A DNA stretch of 64,000 bases, from assembly GCF_002105155.1 (NCBI RefSeq), contig NW_019028988.1:845195-909194 (forward strand), in the 5' to 3' direction. This document shows, in pieces, positions 1 to 12,400 of this stretch; within the stretch, counting starts at the first letter, position 1; every line of letters begins with the position of its first letter. This stretch comes from Lobosporangium transversale (taxonomy: Eukaryota; Mortierellomycota; Mortierellomycetes; Mortierellales; Mortierellaceae). Under the pieces are notes generated by a model. It saw nothing but the letters and a program-made list of their open reading frames with translations. It was not told the origin of the DNA and ran no database searches. Made by a program: the position numbers and the translations under genes.

Positions 1-323
1 TCCCCAATATGCAAGTGTCATCATCAATACCAAGTAGTACCACCACTAAAAGGCGTGGCCCGTATCTTTCGCGGTCACGAGCGATCATGGCAGGTATGGA
101 GGTGACAACGGCTTCGAGCCGATACCAGTGTCAATACTGTCAAAAACGGTTCAGCCGACCAAGCTCACTTCGGATCCACACATACTCGCACACAGGCGAG
201 CGACCATTCAAATGCTCGGAGGAGGGATGTGGACGACAATTCTCGGTACAGAGTAATATGCGTCGCCATCTTCGTGTGCATCGTATGGGCCGAGTTGTTC
301 GATCTGAGTTTGCTCCACGGGCG

Positions 324-329
<6 letters not shown>
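1..329 (+). CDS. C2H2 zinc-finger protein, 3' end only
   Basis: This is the C-terminal part of a probable DNA-binding protein; the frame is open to the left edge, so the true start is probably outside the window. Two adjacent C2H2 fingers are visible, the first with C-x2-C-x12-H-x3-H (YQCQYCQKRF ... HTYSH) and the second with C-x4-C-x12-H-x3-H (FKCSEEGCGRQF ... HLRVH). They are joined by a classical TGERPF-type linker, which is typical of sequence-specific transcription factors. The protein ends about 17 residues after the second finger at a TAA that runs directly into a poly(A) tract. Two fingers near the C terminus are common in fungal regulators, but nothing here points to a specific orthologue. 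Confidence 0.85.
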
Positions 330-363
<34 letters not shown>

Positions 364-763
364 AAAGTCAAAGCGAGTGAAATGGTACAAGTATAAAATG
401 CGGGCGGACAAGAAAGACAGACAAAGGGATCATAATGCATCTTTTATTTTTATTTTTCTCTTTCTCTGTTCTTTTTAATTATTTTAATTTAGCAATTAGC
501 TTGTTCTCTCTATTTTACTATCTTTACACTCATGAGATATTCTTTTTCTTTTTATTATCTGCCTCTTTTCATCACAATTATAATCACCAAACACCCTTCC
601 CATGTCTTGTACTGAATGTACCAAAAAAAAAAAAGAAAAAAAGTATTCTAATAAAGTTTCTGAAGTTATTTGTTAATGTATATGCGTGTAGATTTTGTTT
701 GTAAAAAAGGTCAAAACGATAATAGAGAAGGCGAATTGATATTCTATTATTTTTATTTGGTTA
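330..763. other. Intergenic spacer between convergent genes
   Basis: This AT-rich spacer lies between the 3' ends of the zinc-finger gene and the AONS-like gene. It begins with a run of about 34 A residues immediately after the stop codon. Open frames here are phenylalanine/lysine-rich low complexity and I do not believe any is a gene. 3' UTRs and poly(A) signals of both genes should lie here. Confidence 0.6.
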
Positions 764-2720
764 TTACAGTTTGGATGGAATGTGGGATAGGGATTTAGTA
801 GTGGCAGAAAGTGTAGATAATGAGAGTGTAGATGAGGTAGATGAAGGCGGAGATGACTGTGATGATGATGATGGTGCCAAGTCTGCTTCTAGTTCCACTT
901 TCGATACAGAAATTGAAGTTGGACTGCAAGTTGGTTTTGTCGCTGTTGATGTTGTAGATAGCATTGATGGTGATGTTGATGAATCGGTTTCAAAAAGAGT
1001 GGGAGTATTGACAGTTGTAGTAGAGATGTCCTGTTGTTGCGACATCCATGCTTGGACAATCTGAATCAATTGGTCGACCTGTTGGAGAGTGTTATGACTA
1101 TGGAGACAGATACGAACACGCTCTTTTCCCCGAGGCACTGTAGGAAAACGAATAGGCTTGACATTAAGACCAGCCTGAATGAGCTGTTGAGAGAGTGCAT
1201 TAACTTTAGCATTACCGTGGATGACGATACCCTGGATTGGAGAGGTTGAGGGCAAGAGCATATGGTCTGGAAGTTGAATGTTGGATCGGAAATAGGTAAT
1301 TAACCCACGAACTTTTTCAACCAACTTTTTGTTTTGGAAAGAAAGAAACGAAAAGAAGAAAAAGACGAATTAGTGTTGAGAATAGACAACATAATATACA
1401 AACTTTGGTAATAAAGATAATAAAGAACGAGTAAAAAAAATACCTCGACTGTCTCTCCATAGATGAGCATTTCGTAAGCGGATTTGATACTGGCTAAGTT
1501 ACTGAAGGATGTGAAGGTGGAGTAGATTAGAGGACGCGCATAGTTGATCAGATACTCCTTTAGAATCTTCGGTCCCACCAAAGCGGCTAGGGTTGTATTA
1601 AGAAATATAAAAGAGAGATGAAATAGGGTTATCTGTGAATCAAGCTGTTATATAAAAAAGCTTTGCTTCCATCATTCATCAAACGTTACTCGGGGTGAAC
1701 GCTGATTGACGGAGTGGTAATTGATAATAATTTTTCCTTACCCCCATTGCTTGCAAGGGCCTTGCTGAAGGTATGAAGTCTAGCAAAGATCTTGTTTTCC
1801 AAGCCCATCTCATTCACGAGTCCTCGTCCGTTCTGTCCATACACACCAGTTGCGTGGGCCTAGATTTTTTTATTTTTTTATTTTTTTATTTTTTTTTAAA
1901 AAAAAATTGATTTGATTGAGTTGGAGTTTGAAAAATCTGGAGAAGGCGTAGAGTGACTATCATTTCTTTTCATTTCTCCATGAACCCCATAAAAAAAAGT
2001 GATGGTGAGAAAAAATAAAAGATTAATGGACTAAGTAGTCGTTACCTCGTCAACGATGAGATATGCATCATATAATTCAAGTAGATCAACGATCTCCTTC
2101 AATGGCGCAGTGTCTCCGTCCATTGAGTAGACGCTCTCCACAGCCACAAAGATATTCCTCTTTTGCTTCTTTAATGGCAATGGCTTTGATGATGATGATT
2201 GAGCAAGTCCTTGTTGACCTTTGTCATCCTCTTGTCGCACTGAATGAAGTAATTCTGCAAGGTGGCCCAGGTTGTTGTGCAGAAAAGGCTGTTTGAGAGT
2301 AGCACGGGTGACCTTCATACCATCATGAACCGAAGCATGAATGTATTCATCATAGAGGATCACATCGCCCGGTTGAGGTACACTGCTGAAGAAGCCTACA
2401 TTAGCATCAAAACCAGAGTTGAAAATCAAGGCAGCTTCCGCATGATGAAAACGAGCGATCATCTGTTCTAGATCTTCAGCATATTTGGAGTTGCCATCGA
2501 GAAGGCGAGAACCTGTGGAACCCAGAGGTGGTTTGTGTGAGGGAAAGGATTCAAGTTCTTTCAGGAATCGGGAACCGAGAGCAGGATTGCGAGCTAGGCC
2601 AAGGAAATCATTGGAGGAAAAATCAGTCGAAGATTCAGGGATGACAACTAGTTTGCGAAGAAGTGATCTCTTCTTGCGTGACTCAAGAAGTGTCTGAAGT
2701 TGGTGTTCGATTCGCGATGG

Positions 2721-2723
<3 letters not shown>
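764..2723 (-). CDS. 8-amino-7-oxononanoate synthase-like PLP enzyme with peroxisomal SKL tail
   Basis: Four exons, 2723-2046, 1859-1742, 1586-1444 and 1324-764, give about 499 residues. The protein belongs to the alpha-oxoamine synthase group of fold-type I PLP enzymes; the best match I recognise is AONS/BioF, which condenses pimeloyl-CoA with alanine in biotin synthesis. Motifs seen are GSTGSRLLDGN, the IFNSGFDANVG region, VESVYSMDGD, LIVDEAHATGVYG and HTFSKAL, whose lysine would hold PLP. After the catalytic domain comes a Ser/Thr-rich tail of about 85 residues ending exactly in SKL, a type 1 peroxisomal targeting signal. Peroxisomal AONS is known in filamentous fungi. The chosen start is the ATG at 2723, just after a long homopolymer, because the frame upstream is low complexity. 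The gene is divergent from DIS3. A related alpha-oxoamine synthase of another substrate is possible. Confidence 0.85.
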
Positions 2724-2753
<30 letters not shown>

Positions 2754-3126
2754 GTTAGAGAACAAATGAGGAATGAATGAATGAATAAAAGAGAAGAAAA
2801 AGACAAAAAGGACGACGATGGGAAAGAAAGGAGTAAAGTGGAGAGAACGAGAGTTAGAAGGGATGAAGTGAACACAGGAGCGTGAGCAAGGGTGCTTTCT
2901 GTCTGTCAAATGCTTATCTCTCTCCACACGCGCTACAACGGTACAACCCAAAAGAATCTACAACGGTCAATCAGGAACAATATGATGTCTAATTGATCAA
3001 GGTCACTTCAGATAGAAAGGAGGACGTGTCATATTTAATTCTCATATTCATCTGATAAGATTGCAGGAGTATGAATTGATGAAACAATCCATTCAACTAA
3101 CATAAAACAAACACTCAGCCACATCT

Positions 3127-3160
<34 letters not shown>

Positions 3161-3205
3161 AGACATGGCAAGCCCATTTCCATTCAACTCTTCTCTCCTC
3201 TTTTT

Positions 3206-3239
<34 letters not shown>

Positions 3240-3362
3240 AGGTTGCTAGAGAGAAGGTTATTTGTCAGCAAACATACATAACACACAGTACAACATCCCT
3301 CTTAGTGCAGTGCTTTTGCTTGATATCATTACATTTCACATACAACACCATAACAGGACACT
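2724..3362. promoter_or_regulatory. Bidirectional promoter region between AONS-like gene and DIS3
   Basis: This 639-bp spacer separates two divergent genes and so must carry both promoters. It contains a poly(T) run at 2723-2752, directly at the AONS-like start, a poly(A) run near 3130-3157 and a poly(T) run near 3210-3236 upstream of DIS3. Such dA:dT tracts can exclude nucleosomes. No TATA box or specific operator is convincing. Confidence 0.5.
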
Positions 3363-6300
3363 ATGCTCAGGCAAAAGCAGTTTGTAAAAAAGACAAAATC
3401 TGGCAAGGTGCTCAAGGTGATCAAGGAGCACTACTTACGTGATGATATATGGTGCTCCGCTGAGGCATGCAGGGAGTGTGAACACACAGAACCTATCCTC
3501 AGTGCAACCCCTAATATCAACAAGCTTGTACCCTCGCCTCACTATCTCATACCCGATACCAACATCTTTATGAACCAGGTAATAATAATAATAATAACTT
3601 GTGTGTGAGCAGTTAATAGCACATATGACTACTAAGAATGAAATGAAGGGCTAAATGATCTTTCTTTCTTTCTTCTTCAAAGATCGATGTCATGGAAAAA
3701 CCTCAGATCACAAATGTGATTGTATTGCAGACGGTTTTAGAAGAGGTCAAACATCTGTCCTTACCGATCCATAAGCGTATGCGAGATATTATTAGCAACA
3801 AAGAAAAAAGATTTTATGTGTTTTCAAATGAACATCACCGAGAAACTTTTATTGAGAAAGTGAAAGACGAAACTCCTAATGATCGAAATGACCGAGCGAT
3901 TCGTGTGGCGACCAAATGGTATGGAAATCATCTTCGAGAGCAAGGTCTGAAGCCTGAAGTGTCTGTTGTGATGTTGACCGACGACGCGGCTAACCGAGCT
4001 AAAGCAAATGCAGATGGACTTGAAGCGTTTTCAGGTATTAAAATATATACACACTCGCTTAACCATTGTTTTGTGCTTGGTTTCAAAAACAAAAAAACAA
4101 AAAACAAAAAGCAAAAAAAAAAAAAAAAAAAAAAAAACGCTGTCTTAATTTATTCATTTATTTGACTTTCTATAGTGAAGCGATATGTGGAAGCATTAGA
4201 TAATACAGAATTACTAGACATGATCTCGGATGCAAAGGAACTAGATGATGGGCAACAGATATTATATATGGAGCATCTTTCACCTGTGCATTTATCGAAC
4301 GGGATCAAAAACGGGAAGTACTATCAAGGAAAGCTAGGAATCAGCAGCCACAATTATTTAGAGGTATTACAAAAAAAAAAAAAAAAATTAACGGAAGTCT
4401 TTGTGGAAAGTTTGTAGTAATCTCCTTTTTATTCTGTGATATATCTATTGTAGGGATCTATCTTCACTAAGATTGATGGAGTTGAAAACACAATCCTGAT
4501 CGTGGGACGAGAGAATCTAAATCGTGCGGTGGATGGAGACATTGTTGCTGTAGAGTTGTTACCGAAATCAGAGTGGCGTACGACTCCAACAGGAGTTGTC
4601 ATCACTGAGGAAGAGGAAAAGGAGGAAGAGAAGGACTTGAAGAGTGGCCATGGGTCAGAATCAGATATACACCAAGACCAAGACACACCAATGGAGGACG
4701 CTACTAAACCAGCAGTAGTAACACCCGAGGAATCAGCTTTAGATACACCTCAACCGTGCGGAAAGGTTGTTGGCATCATTCGTCGTAATTGGAGACAATA
4801 TTGTGGGTTTATTGACCGCAAAACAGTAAATACTCCAGCAGGATCAAGCGCTCCCATCAATGTCTTGTTCTTTGCGATGGAATCTAAGATCCCCAAAATC
4901 CGATTCAGGACTCGTCAGGCACACACTCTTTTGGGTCAACGAATCATTGTCTCAATTGATTCATGGCCAAAAACATCTCGGTATCCGATAGGACATTTTG
5001 TCCGCTCACTGGGTGAAGCAGGAGACAGATCCACAGAGACTGAGGTCTTGCTTTTGGAGCATGATGTGCCTTTCCATGAATTTTCGAAACAGATATTGAG
5101 TCTATTACCACCGGAGGGAGAGAATTGGGTAGTCAAGCCTGAGGACTTCCAAGGGCGTGAGGACTTTAGGATGTTGAATATCTGTAGTATTGACCCGCCT
5201 GGCTGTACTGATATCGACGATGCTCTTCATGTATTACCTTTAACTAATGGCAACTATCAAGTGGGAGTACATATTGCAGATGTCACTCATTTTGTCAAGC
5301 CAGGTAACGTAATGGATCAAGAAGCCGCCAGTCGTGGAACAACTGTTTATTTGGTGGACAAGCGCATTGATATGTTACCCAGTTTGTTGGGAACCAATTT
5401 GTGCTCGTTACGGTCCAATGTCGAACGTCTGGCATTTTCCTGTATCTGGGAACTCAACTCGGAGGCCGATATTGTCAATGTTCGGTTTACAAAGAGTGTG
5501 ATCGCCTCTAAAGCTTCTCTTACATATGAGGAGGCTCAGAATCGAATTGATGATGAGCGTATGCAGGACGATGTGACCAAAGGAATTCGAATTCTGAACC
5601 AACTAGCCAAAAAATTGAAACAGAAGCGTCTTGATATGGGAGCATTAACGTTGGCGAGCCCTGAGGTCCGGTTCAATCTGGAGCGCGATACGCAAGATCC
5701 CGTGGACGTAGAGATGAAGGAGTTGAAGGAAACAAATGCTTTGGTAGAGGAATTCATGTTACTGGCCAACATTTCAGTGGCACAAAAGATTTATGAAAAG
5801 TTTCCGGATTCAGCCATGCTGCGCTGTCACCCTACGCCACCAGCGACCAGTTTCGAGAAACTAGAGAAAGCAGTGGCTCGGATGGGTATTACAATTGACC
5901 ATTCGACTTCAAAAGCACTTTCGGATTCGTTGGATAAGGCTGTGATACCCGAGGAGCCATATTTCAACAAACTGTTGAGGATCATGACGACACGTTGTAT
6001 GATGCAAGCGCTGTATTTCTGCTCTGGCACAAAAGCAGTACCTGACTTTAGGCATTATGGTCTTGCAACTGAAATTTACACGCATTTCACATCACCTATC
6101 CGCCGTTATTCCGGTAAGACTTTTTTTTTTCCTCGTCCCACATTTTACTTGATTTTTGTTACTGTTAAAGTTCTCACGCAATTTATGCGTTTTTCTGTCT
6201 TATTTTTACTTTGAAAAAAAAAAAAAAAAAAAAAAAAAAAAGATGTTATGGTCCATCGTCAACTGCATGCTGCGATTGACCCTAACGTCACATATGGCCA

Positions 6301-6379
6301 CGAATTGACTGATAAGGAGGATATGAACGAACTTTGCTCAGGTAAATTAATCTTTTGTAAATCAAAAACATTTAAGCTT

Positions 6380-6415
<36 letters not shown>

Positions 6416-7052
6416 TATGGTCTTTTGTAACGACTATATAGTTTTGAACCATCGTCATCGTATGGCTCAGCAAGCGGGCCGTAGCTCTGTAGAACTCTTC
6501 ACTCATTTGTTCTTCAAGAACAAGGTTGAGGAAGAAGAAGGCTACGTAATTCGTATTCTCAAAAACGCATTCATTGTTCTTGTACCTAAGTATGGTATTG
6601 AGGGTATTGTTTACGCGACCGCCAAGGCCAAGACAACTCCTACTACGGATGGATCATCAGGGTCGGAGCATTCTACATCATCTCCTCCCAAGCCAATCTT
6701 GGTTTATAATCCTGAAACGGATTCATTACAATCGACAGAGGCTTTGACAGAAGGTCAGATGCCGAAGCATCAGATTCAGTTGTTCCAGAAGGTGATGGTC
6801 CAAATCTCGATCGATGATGATTTGAAAGGAGGAGGAGAAGGAGGGATGCGACAGAAACTAAAGATGGATCTACTAAAACCTTGGATCGATGGCATCAGTG
6901 TCCATGGTGTTTGTAATAAGGATGATCCTGAGGCCCATGCTGTGACGAGCACTCATGCTACAGAAGGAGATGCTACCACTGCTGTGAAGAAGCGTGAAGG
7001 AACAGTGGTCGATAAGCGTAACAATAGCAAGCGAGCCAAAACTATAGTCTAA
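3363..7052 (+). CDS. DIS3: Exosome exonuclease/endonuclease DIS3 (Rrp44)
   Basis: Six exons, 3363-3578, 3683-4034, 4176-4363, 4454-6113, 6243-6341 and 6442-7052, encode about 1041 residues, close to yeast Rrp44. This is the catalytic subunit of the RNA exosome. The N terminus shows the cysteine cluster WCSAEACRECEH (CR3 motif) followed by a PIN endonuclease domain with PDTNIFM and DRNDRAIRVATKWY. Cold-shock/OB regions follow. The RNB exonuclease domain contains IDPPGCTDIDDALHV with the metal-binding aspartates, and then HFTSPIRRYSD and VHRQLHA. A C-terminal S1 domain covers about the last 150 residues. A basic tail (KKREGTVVDKR, KRAKTIV) could act as a nuclear signal. Introns 2 to 5 each carry a long poly(A) run on the coding strand. 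All catalytic motifs appear intact. Confidence 0.96.
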
Positions 7053-7661
7053 TAGAAAAGAGAAAGAAAAGGGAAAGAAAAAGAAAGTGGCCTAATGAGC
7101 AAATCTAGAAAGCACTCCATGTACTTTTATATCAAGGAGCAATAGCAATAGCTGTCAGTAAAAAAATGTTGACTCAACGCGATTTTATTCAAGAGCATGT
7201 TGTATACTTTATGGATTTGCAAGGCATAATCACAAAATGGATTCTTCAAACGTTGGTCAATAACAGTAATAATAATAATCAGACCAGCTGCAACAGCCTT
7301 TATCCTATCAGTATTCGATACAGCAAACTGTATTCCTGTTTCTTCCACTCATATCCTCTAGTCTTAAAGACATACCACGAACACAGACATAGGCAAGAAT
7401 CCGAGGCCAACGTATATATCACACCTATTGAACAGGATGAAGTAAAGGAATATGACTATTTAGGATAATAACGGGCCAAGAATTAATATAAAAAAAAAGA
7501 AGGAAAAGAAGACAGAAGGGATCCAAACTAAGAAGGCGAGGGAAGCCAGGAAAGCCAGGAAAGTCAGGAAAAAGGCGTGCAGAAAAAGACTAGAGAATGA
7601 AAGGAAAAGCGAAAAAGATCAAGAAAAAGGCGCAAAGAAAAAATGATGATGCTGATGCTTA
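7053..7661. other. Spacer downstream of DIS3
   Basis: This is the 3' region of DIS3, AG-rich between about 7490 and 7650, with short direct near-repeats of 'gccaggaaa' type at about 7545-7570. Open frames on both strands lack recognisable domains, so I annotate no gene here. Confidence 0.5.
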
Positions 7662-8150
7662 TTAGACATAAAAGAAATTGAAACAATGGTCTTTGTAAGT
7701 CAAGATGGATGACAAACGTAAGGTTGTGAGGATGGTGATTTCTTTATGGAGCTCATCTGTTTCATTTATACCGTCCATACTAGCAGTTATAGAAGAAGAA
7801 AACGGTGAAAAGGAAAAAAAATAAAAAGATAGAACAAGGGAAAAGTGAAAAGTTAATAAACGAGCATAGTTGTCATCGAGTAACGAGGATGTACCTGATA
7901 GTCGAAATATCTGAGCTGCTATCTCTGTCATTGTTGTCGTCCACAGTATGTGATGGGCAATAGAGCTTATCAGGAGCAGGAATAAGAGCTGTGTAGGGCA
8001 AATCGAGAAAAGGTCAAAGGTTATGGCAATCAGCAGGCTCAGTTCCGCAAAATAAAATCGATATCCGTGGATCGTCGGAATTCGAGAACGGCAGTAGCGA
8101 TTGTTTGGGACGCGCTTGGCGTGCACAACCCCATTTAGTTCATCTGTACA
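7662..8150 (-). CDS. Doubtful small spliced gene, no recognised family
   Basis: On the minus strand two phase-compatible exons can be drawn, 7988-7895 and 7779-7662. Their boundaries look genuine: a pyrimidine-rich stretch with ACACAG before the first, GTACAT after it, and CTGCTAG before the second. The joined frame reads an acidic stretch (VDDNNDRDSSSDISTI) and then MDGINETDELHKEITILTT to a stop at 7662. An upstream exon around 8000-8150 (reading ELNGVVHAKRVPNN) may belong to it, since an acceptor-like TTTGTACAG precedes it near 8141. I see no start codon with support and no domain. It could equally be part of the forkhead 5' region or a non-coding transcript. Confidence 0.2.
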   Translation of the reverse strand, partial: CTDELNGVVHAKRVPNNRYCRSRIPTIHGYRFYFAELSLLIAITFDLFSICPTQLLFLLLISSIAHHILWTTTMTEIAAQIFRLSGTSSLLDDNYARLLTFHFSLVLSFYFFSFSPFSSSITASMDGINETDELHKEITILTTLRLSSILTYKDHCFNFFYV

Positions 8151-9357
8151 AATAAAAACAACAGAAATACAACGCGACCCTCTTCTGTTCTTCCAACTTC
8201 TATTTTTCTAGCTGCATTTACCAACAACAACTAACTATTTTTTTCATCTGCTTTCATCAACAACAGTAAAAAGTTTCGAATTGAACGAAAACAAAGAGAG
8301 AGCGATGAGATTTCTAACCCAATCAAATCCAATAAAAAGAAAGAGAAAAAGTCCGCGCAATGGTTTAAAAAAAGAATTTTTTTATGCGCTGCGCCATCTC
8401 AACACAGACACAAACACAGAGATTCCCTCTCCTACGCGTGGCAAACAGAGAGACAGGATGGGACCCAGATTCCCTTTCTCCTTCTTCCATTCCCCCTGCA
8501 CCCTGTTTCCCCACTTGGTCCAATCTATGCAGCACAAGTCATCGTAACAACATCGTCATTCTTCTTGAACTAAGGTGAGCAGTCGTCGCTCTTTAGTCGC
8601 TACTGAAGGATTTTTTTTTTTTTTCCCGCCGGAAACTCACACTCCCATCTAACACTTGGGTGTGTAATACAGCTCCTTTCCCTCTCTCTTTCTCTCTTTC
8701 ACTTGCTCGCTCTCTTTCACTCCTAATCTTTAAATTCATTCATTCATTCATCACATTCATTTGTTCATTCATTTACTCGCTCGCTTCTACTCAGGTACAT
8801 TCATTACTGCCGTTGACTAATGACTATTATTATTATCACTATCCATTATTATTATCAATACCGTTCGCCTCGTCTTTACCATTTATTGTGATCATATAAT
8901 ATCTTCACAATATGCATGCTTCTCACTCCTTTATTCCTTCCCCTTTTGTTTCGTGTCCAAAGATATGTTTGTGAGAGAGTGAAAAGGATTTTCTTCCATC
9001 TCTTGATTTATCTCCCCCTATTTCTTTTCTCTTCTTTGTCATCCTCTGATTGTGAGCTTTTTCTCTCCCCACCTCTTCTCTTCAATCTCTCACTTGCCTT
9101 ACTCTCTTATGCATTATTAAGACCTCAAACATAAACATTTCTCGCTCAGTACTCTTTTTCTCGCTTGACTTGATTTGTTTTCATTGTTCCATCTCTGTTT
9201 ATCATCGCCTTGTTGATCATGTTCTCCTCTCACTCTTTCTTTCTCCTACTCTTTTTTTCCTTTCCACTTGTGCATTGAAGTTGACTTTTCCACTGAGTAT
9301 ATTCCTCCTCCATCCTTTACTTTCATACTTCTACAACTTATTGTTCAACGAAGCAAA

Positions 9358-9393
<36 letters not shown>

Positions 9394-9435
9394 CGTCAAA
9401 GCGTCTGTCCAAGGAGTGAGACAAGTACAAAAAAA
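8151..9435 (+). promoter_or_regulatory. Pyrimidine-rich promoter / possible long 5' UTR of the forkhead gene
   Basis: From about 8640 to 9430 the plus strand is strongly C/T-rich, with repeated CTCTCT, CATTCATT and ATTATT stretches and a run of about 30 T at 9360-9393. An ACGCGT hexamer lies at about 8434. No credible coding frame is present; the open frames are Leu/Ser/Phe-rich low complexity. CT-rich leaders are common before fungal transcription start sites, so this is probably the core promoter plus leader of the downstream gene. Confidence 0.5.
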
Positions 9436-12400
9436 ATGAAAAAAAGGCGATCAATTTTTGCTACACTTCACACTTCCCACAATATCTGTCATCCTATGCC
9501 AATTGTCAATAGTAACAGCTCCAACACTTACATGGACGCCATTCATTACCATAGCTCTTTCTCCGCAAACAATCTTGATCTCTCCTCTGCTTCTGTCACT
9601 CGCTCCACTCGTTCAAGGAAGATCCTGAGTTCCGGTAGCCCTCACCGGCTCAAGAAGGACGTCGGCGTTTCTATTCTGCTTCAACAACAACACCTGCCGC
9701 TCTGCGATCACGGTCCTTCCTCCTCTGGTAACAACTTTTCTCCTGTCTCCACTTCTTTTACACAACAATTACATTCCATTATCCCTCCTGTTCAACAGCA
9801 TTTCTTATCCACTGCACCCGAATTGCTCCTGGCTCACTGCAAGGAGGATCAGTTCATTTCTTCCGCTCCTCCCTCTCTCACTTTCTCTAAGGGAACAAAA
9901 GCCGAACTCTTGGTCACCTCACGCCAAGAAGGGTTGTTTAATCAAAGACACAGAGCCAATAACTTTCGCAGGAGCTCACGGGAACACTCAAGAGACGACA
10001 ACCACGACGAAGATAGAAGAGATTCTCATTGCTTATTGATCATGAAGGCTAGGAGACACGGCCGCGGCACGCCATCCCCTTCCCTCTCACCTCATTCTTC
10101 ATCCCCTTCTGCTATCTCTGTTTCTATTTCAAAGGCTGGTGACAACGCCGTCTCCTCCCTTGACCACGCTTATTGCACATCTCTCTCCTTGAACGCCAAG
10201 GCGGTTGTGAATGCGAATGCAGATGTAGACACAAATGCTGCTTCTGCTCCTTTCCTCCCATTGTCTCCACCTGCAAGTGCAACCACTGCGTGTCCCCCTC
10301 CCTCGATTCTTTCCAACACCAACTCTATTGCACTAGGCGCAATCATATCCTCACCCCCATACTTGGACTCGGATATATCTTCCATCTCAGCATCACAGGA
10401 GTTAAAGGATCCCTCTGTGGACTTACAGACTAATACTGCCAGCTCTTCATTCCCTCTTACTCTTGTTCCTTCTTCCCTTTGTGTCGGTTCCAGCAACGAA
10501 AGACAGAGTGGTGAGAGTGACCGTGACGAGCTTCGAACAAAACGAAAAAGATCAATGAGCATTGCCAGTACCAGTCAGCCTCTGTCTACCGCTGAGAATG
10601 ACCAGCAAAGCAAGGGGGTTGTTGCTCCCTCTTCGCCATCATCGCAGGCGTTATCTGTCTTGCCCGTAACCTTGGACGCATCAGTTTCCGTATCGGCATC
10701 TCCTGTTTCTAATTCCTCTCCCTCTTCGCTGTTGGAGCAAACTTCAAGCCTTTATCCTCCTCCTGATGCAATAGTATCGGAGACAGCCACTGAGACAGCC
10801 GATTATGCGGTTCCTTCGACCGAAACAGAGTCATTGGACCATAGGACTTCATCCACTCTGTCAACTCTCGAGGCAGAAGTTGGGACAAATGGCAACAATT
10901 ATCAGGTGCGCCCGGCCATCTCATATGCAGGTTTAATTATTCAAGTTCTTATTGAGTCCACAAAGATCAAGCTGACCCTCTCTGAAATATACTCTGCGAT
11001 CATGAATAATCATCCCTATTATCGCCACGCTCCAAATGGATGGCAGGTAAGTTTTTTTTTGTGATTGTTTAGTCTGTTTGTTCGTAGTGTGATGCTAACC
11101 AATTGTTTTGATTTCGTCACACCAAATAGAACTCAGTTCGCAACAGTCTTTCGTTGAACAAGGCATTCCTAAAGGTAGATCGAACCCCAGAAGAACCTGG
11201 TCATGGCTGTTTCTGGGCTTTAAGGCCTGACATCCGTGAGTCGAATGAACAAGCGCTACACAGGAAGAGAAGCTCAGCGGATGTCTATCCTTCGGCTACT
11301 AAAAGTGGTGATCGTACAGCCTTCCCTCACTCTAGACCAGACTTAATCATGGAATCATCAGAAGCACATGTAACACATCCTCTGTCTAGCCCCTCTCCTG
11401 TCATGGATTCTGCACCTTCGCCAGCTGCCTCTGAAGACGCTGACGACACAAGAGGCCCTCGTCGTAGTGGGCGCGCCCGGCGACCTCCTCGTCCCAAAGA
11501 AGCGGACGAATACGTAACCACTCTTCACACACGTCAATCGTCTTTGCCAAACGCACCCCTTTCTACTCCACCTTCGTCGCCTGCACCACATCCTCATGAT
11601 CGTGAAGCAACTTCTAATACTGTACCAATGAGGAAACGATCCGGCTCCGTTAGAACAGAGAGGGGTACTTCCGCTACACCAGATATGAACAACACAGAGT
11701 CGTCCAAGGCTTCTGCTGTATCAACTTCTACTGGCACCGCCCGTAAAGCCTTTATTGAAGTAGATTTATCTTCTATTCCAGGAGTGGTCACTACACAACG
11801 TGTCCGCCGGCCTCCTCAAAACCTCGCAGAATTTGTGTCCTCTGAAGATTTTAAAGCAGCTCCTTGCGGTAAGCGACAGGATCGGACCTTGCAGCCATCT
11901 ACATCCTCTTCTTCATTGAGCGGTGGTTCAGTCGACTCCATACCCCCACGCGAAAAAAAGGAGGCGAAGCGAAGCAAATCAGAAGGAAATCTTTTTTTTT
12001 GTAACAGTAGTAGGAGGACTATGGGCATGACCTCAGAAAGGAGCCCATCTCCACAGTCTTCAGTAAAGCTGGAGCCTCAACACCAAGGCAAGCTCGATCA
12101 TTCAGCTACCATGCCCGACCTCATGATCTCTTCTCACTCTCACATGTTCCCTGCAAAACCTAATGGAGTGGGCCCTGCCATGATTCCGCTCAGTGCTTTG
12201 AGTCATTCAAAGCGTGGCAGCCAGGACTTTTCCGGTCTAATGAACTCCAAGAAACACCGTCGAGAGAGTAATAGTAGCAATGGAAGTAGACGTAATAGTC
12301 ATCATCGAGCTCTTTGCAGCAATAAGAGGCATAGTCATCAACATCAGCTTTACCGCCAGCTCCCATTCACTAACTTTAATCCTCGCAACGACAGTGATGG

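Noticed and set aside
771-1064. Acidic open frame opposite the AONS-like tail
   Set aside because: It is the mirror of the Ser/Thr-rich C-terminal tail on the other strand and has no domain.
9268-9435. N-terminal extension of the forkhead protein through a poly-phenylalanine stretch
   Set aside because: The extension is encoded by the CT-rich leader and a 30-T homopolymer; the ATG at 9436 after the tract is the more natural start.
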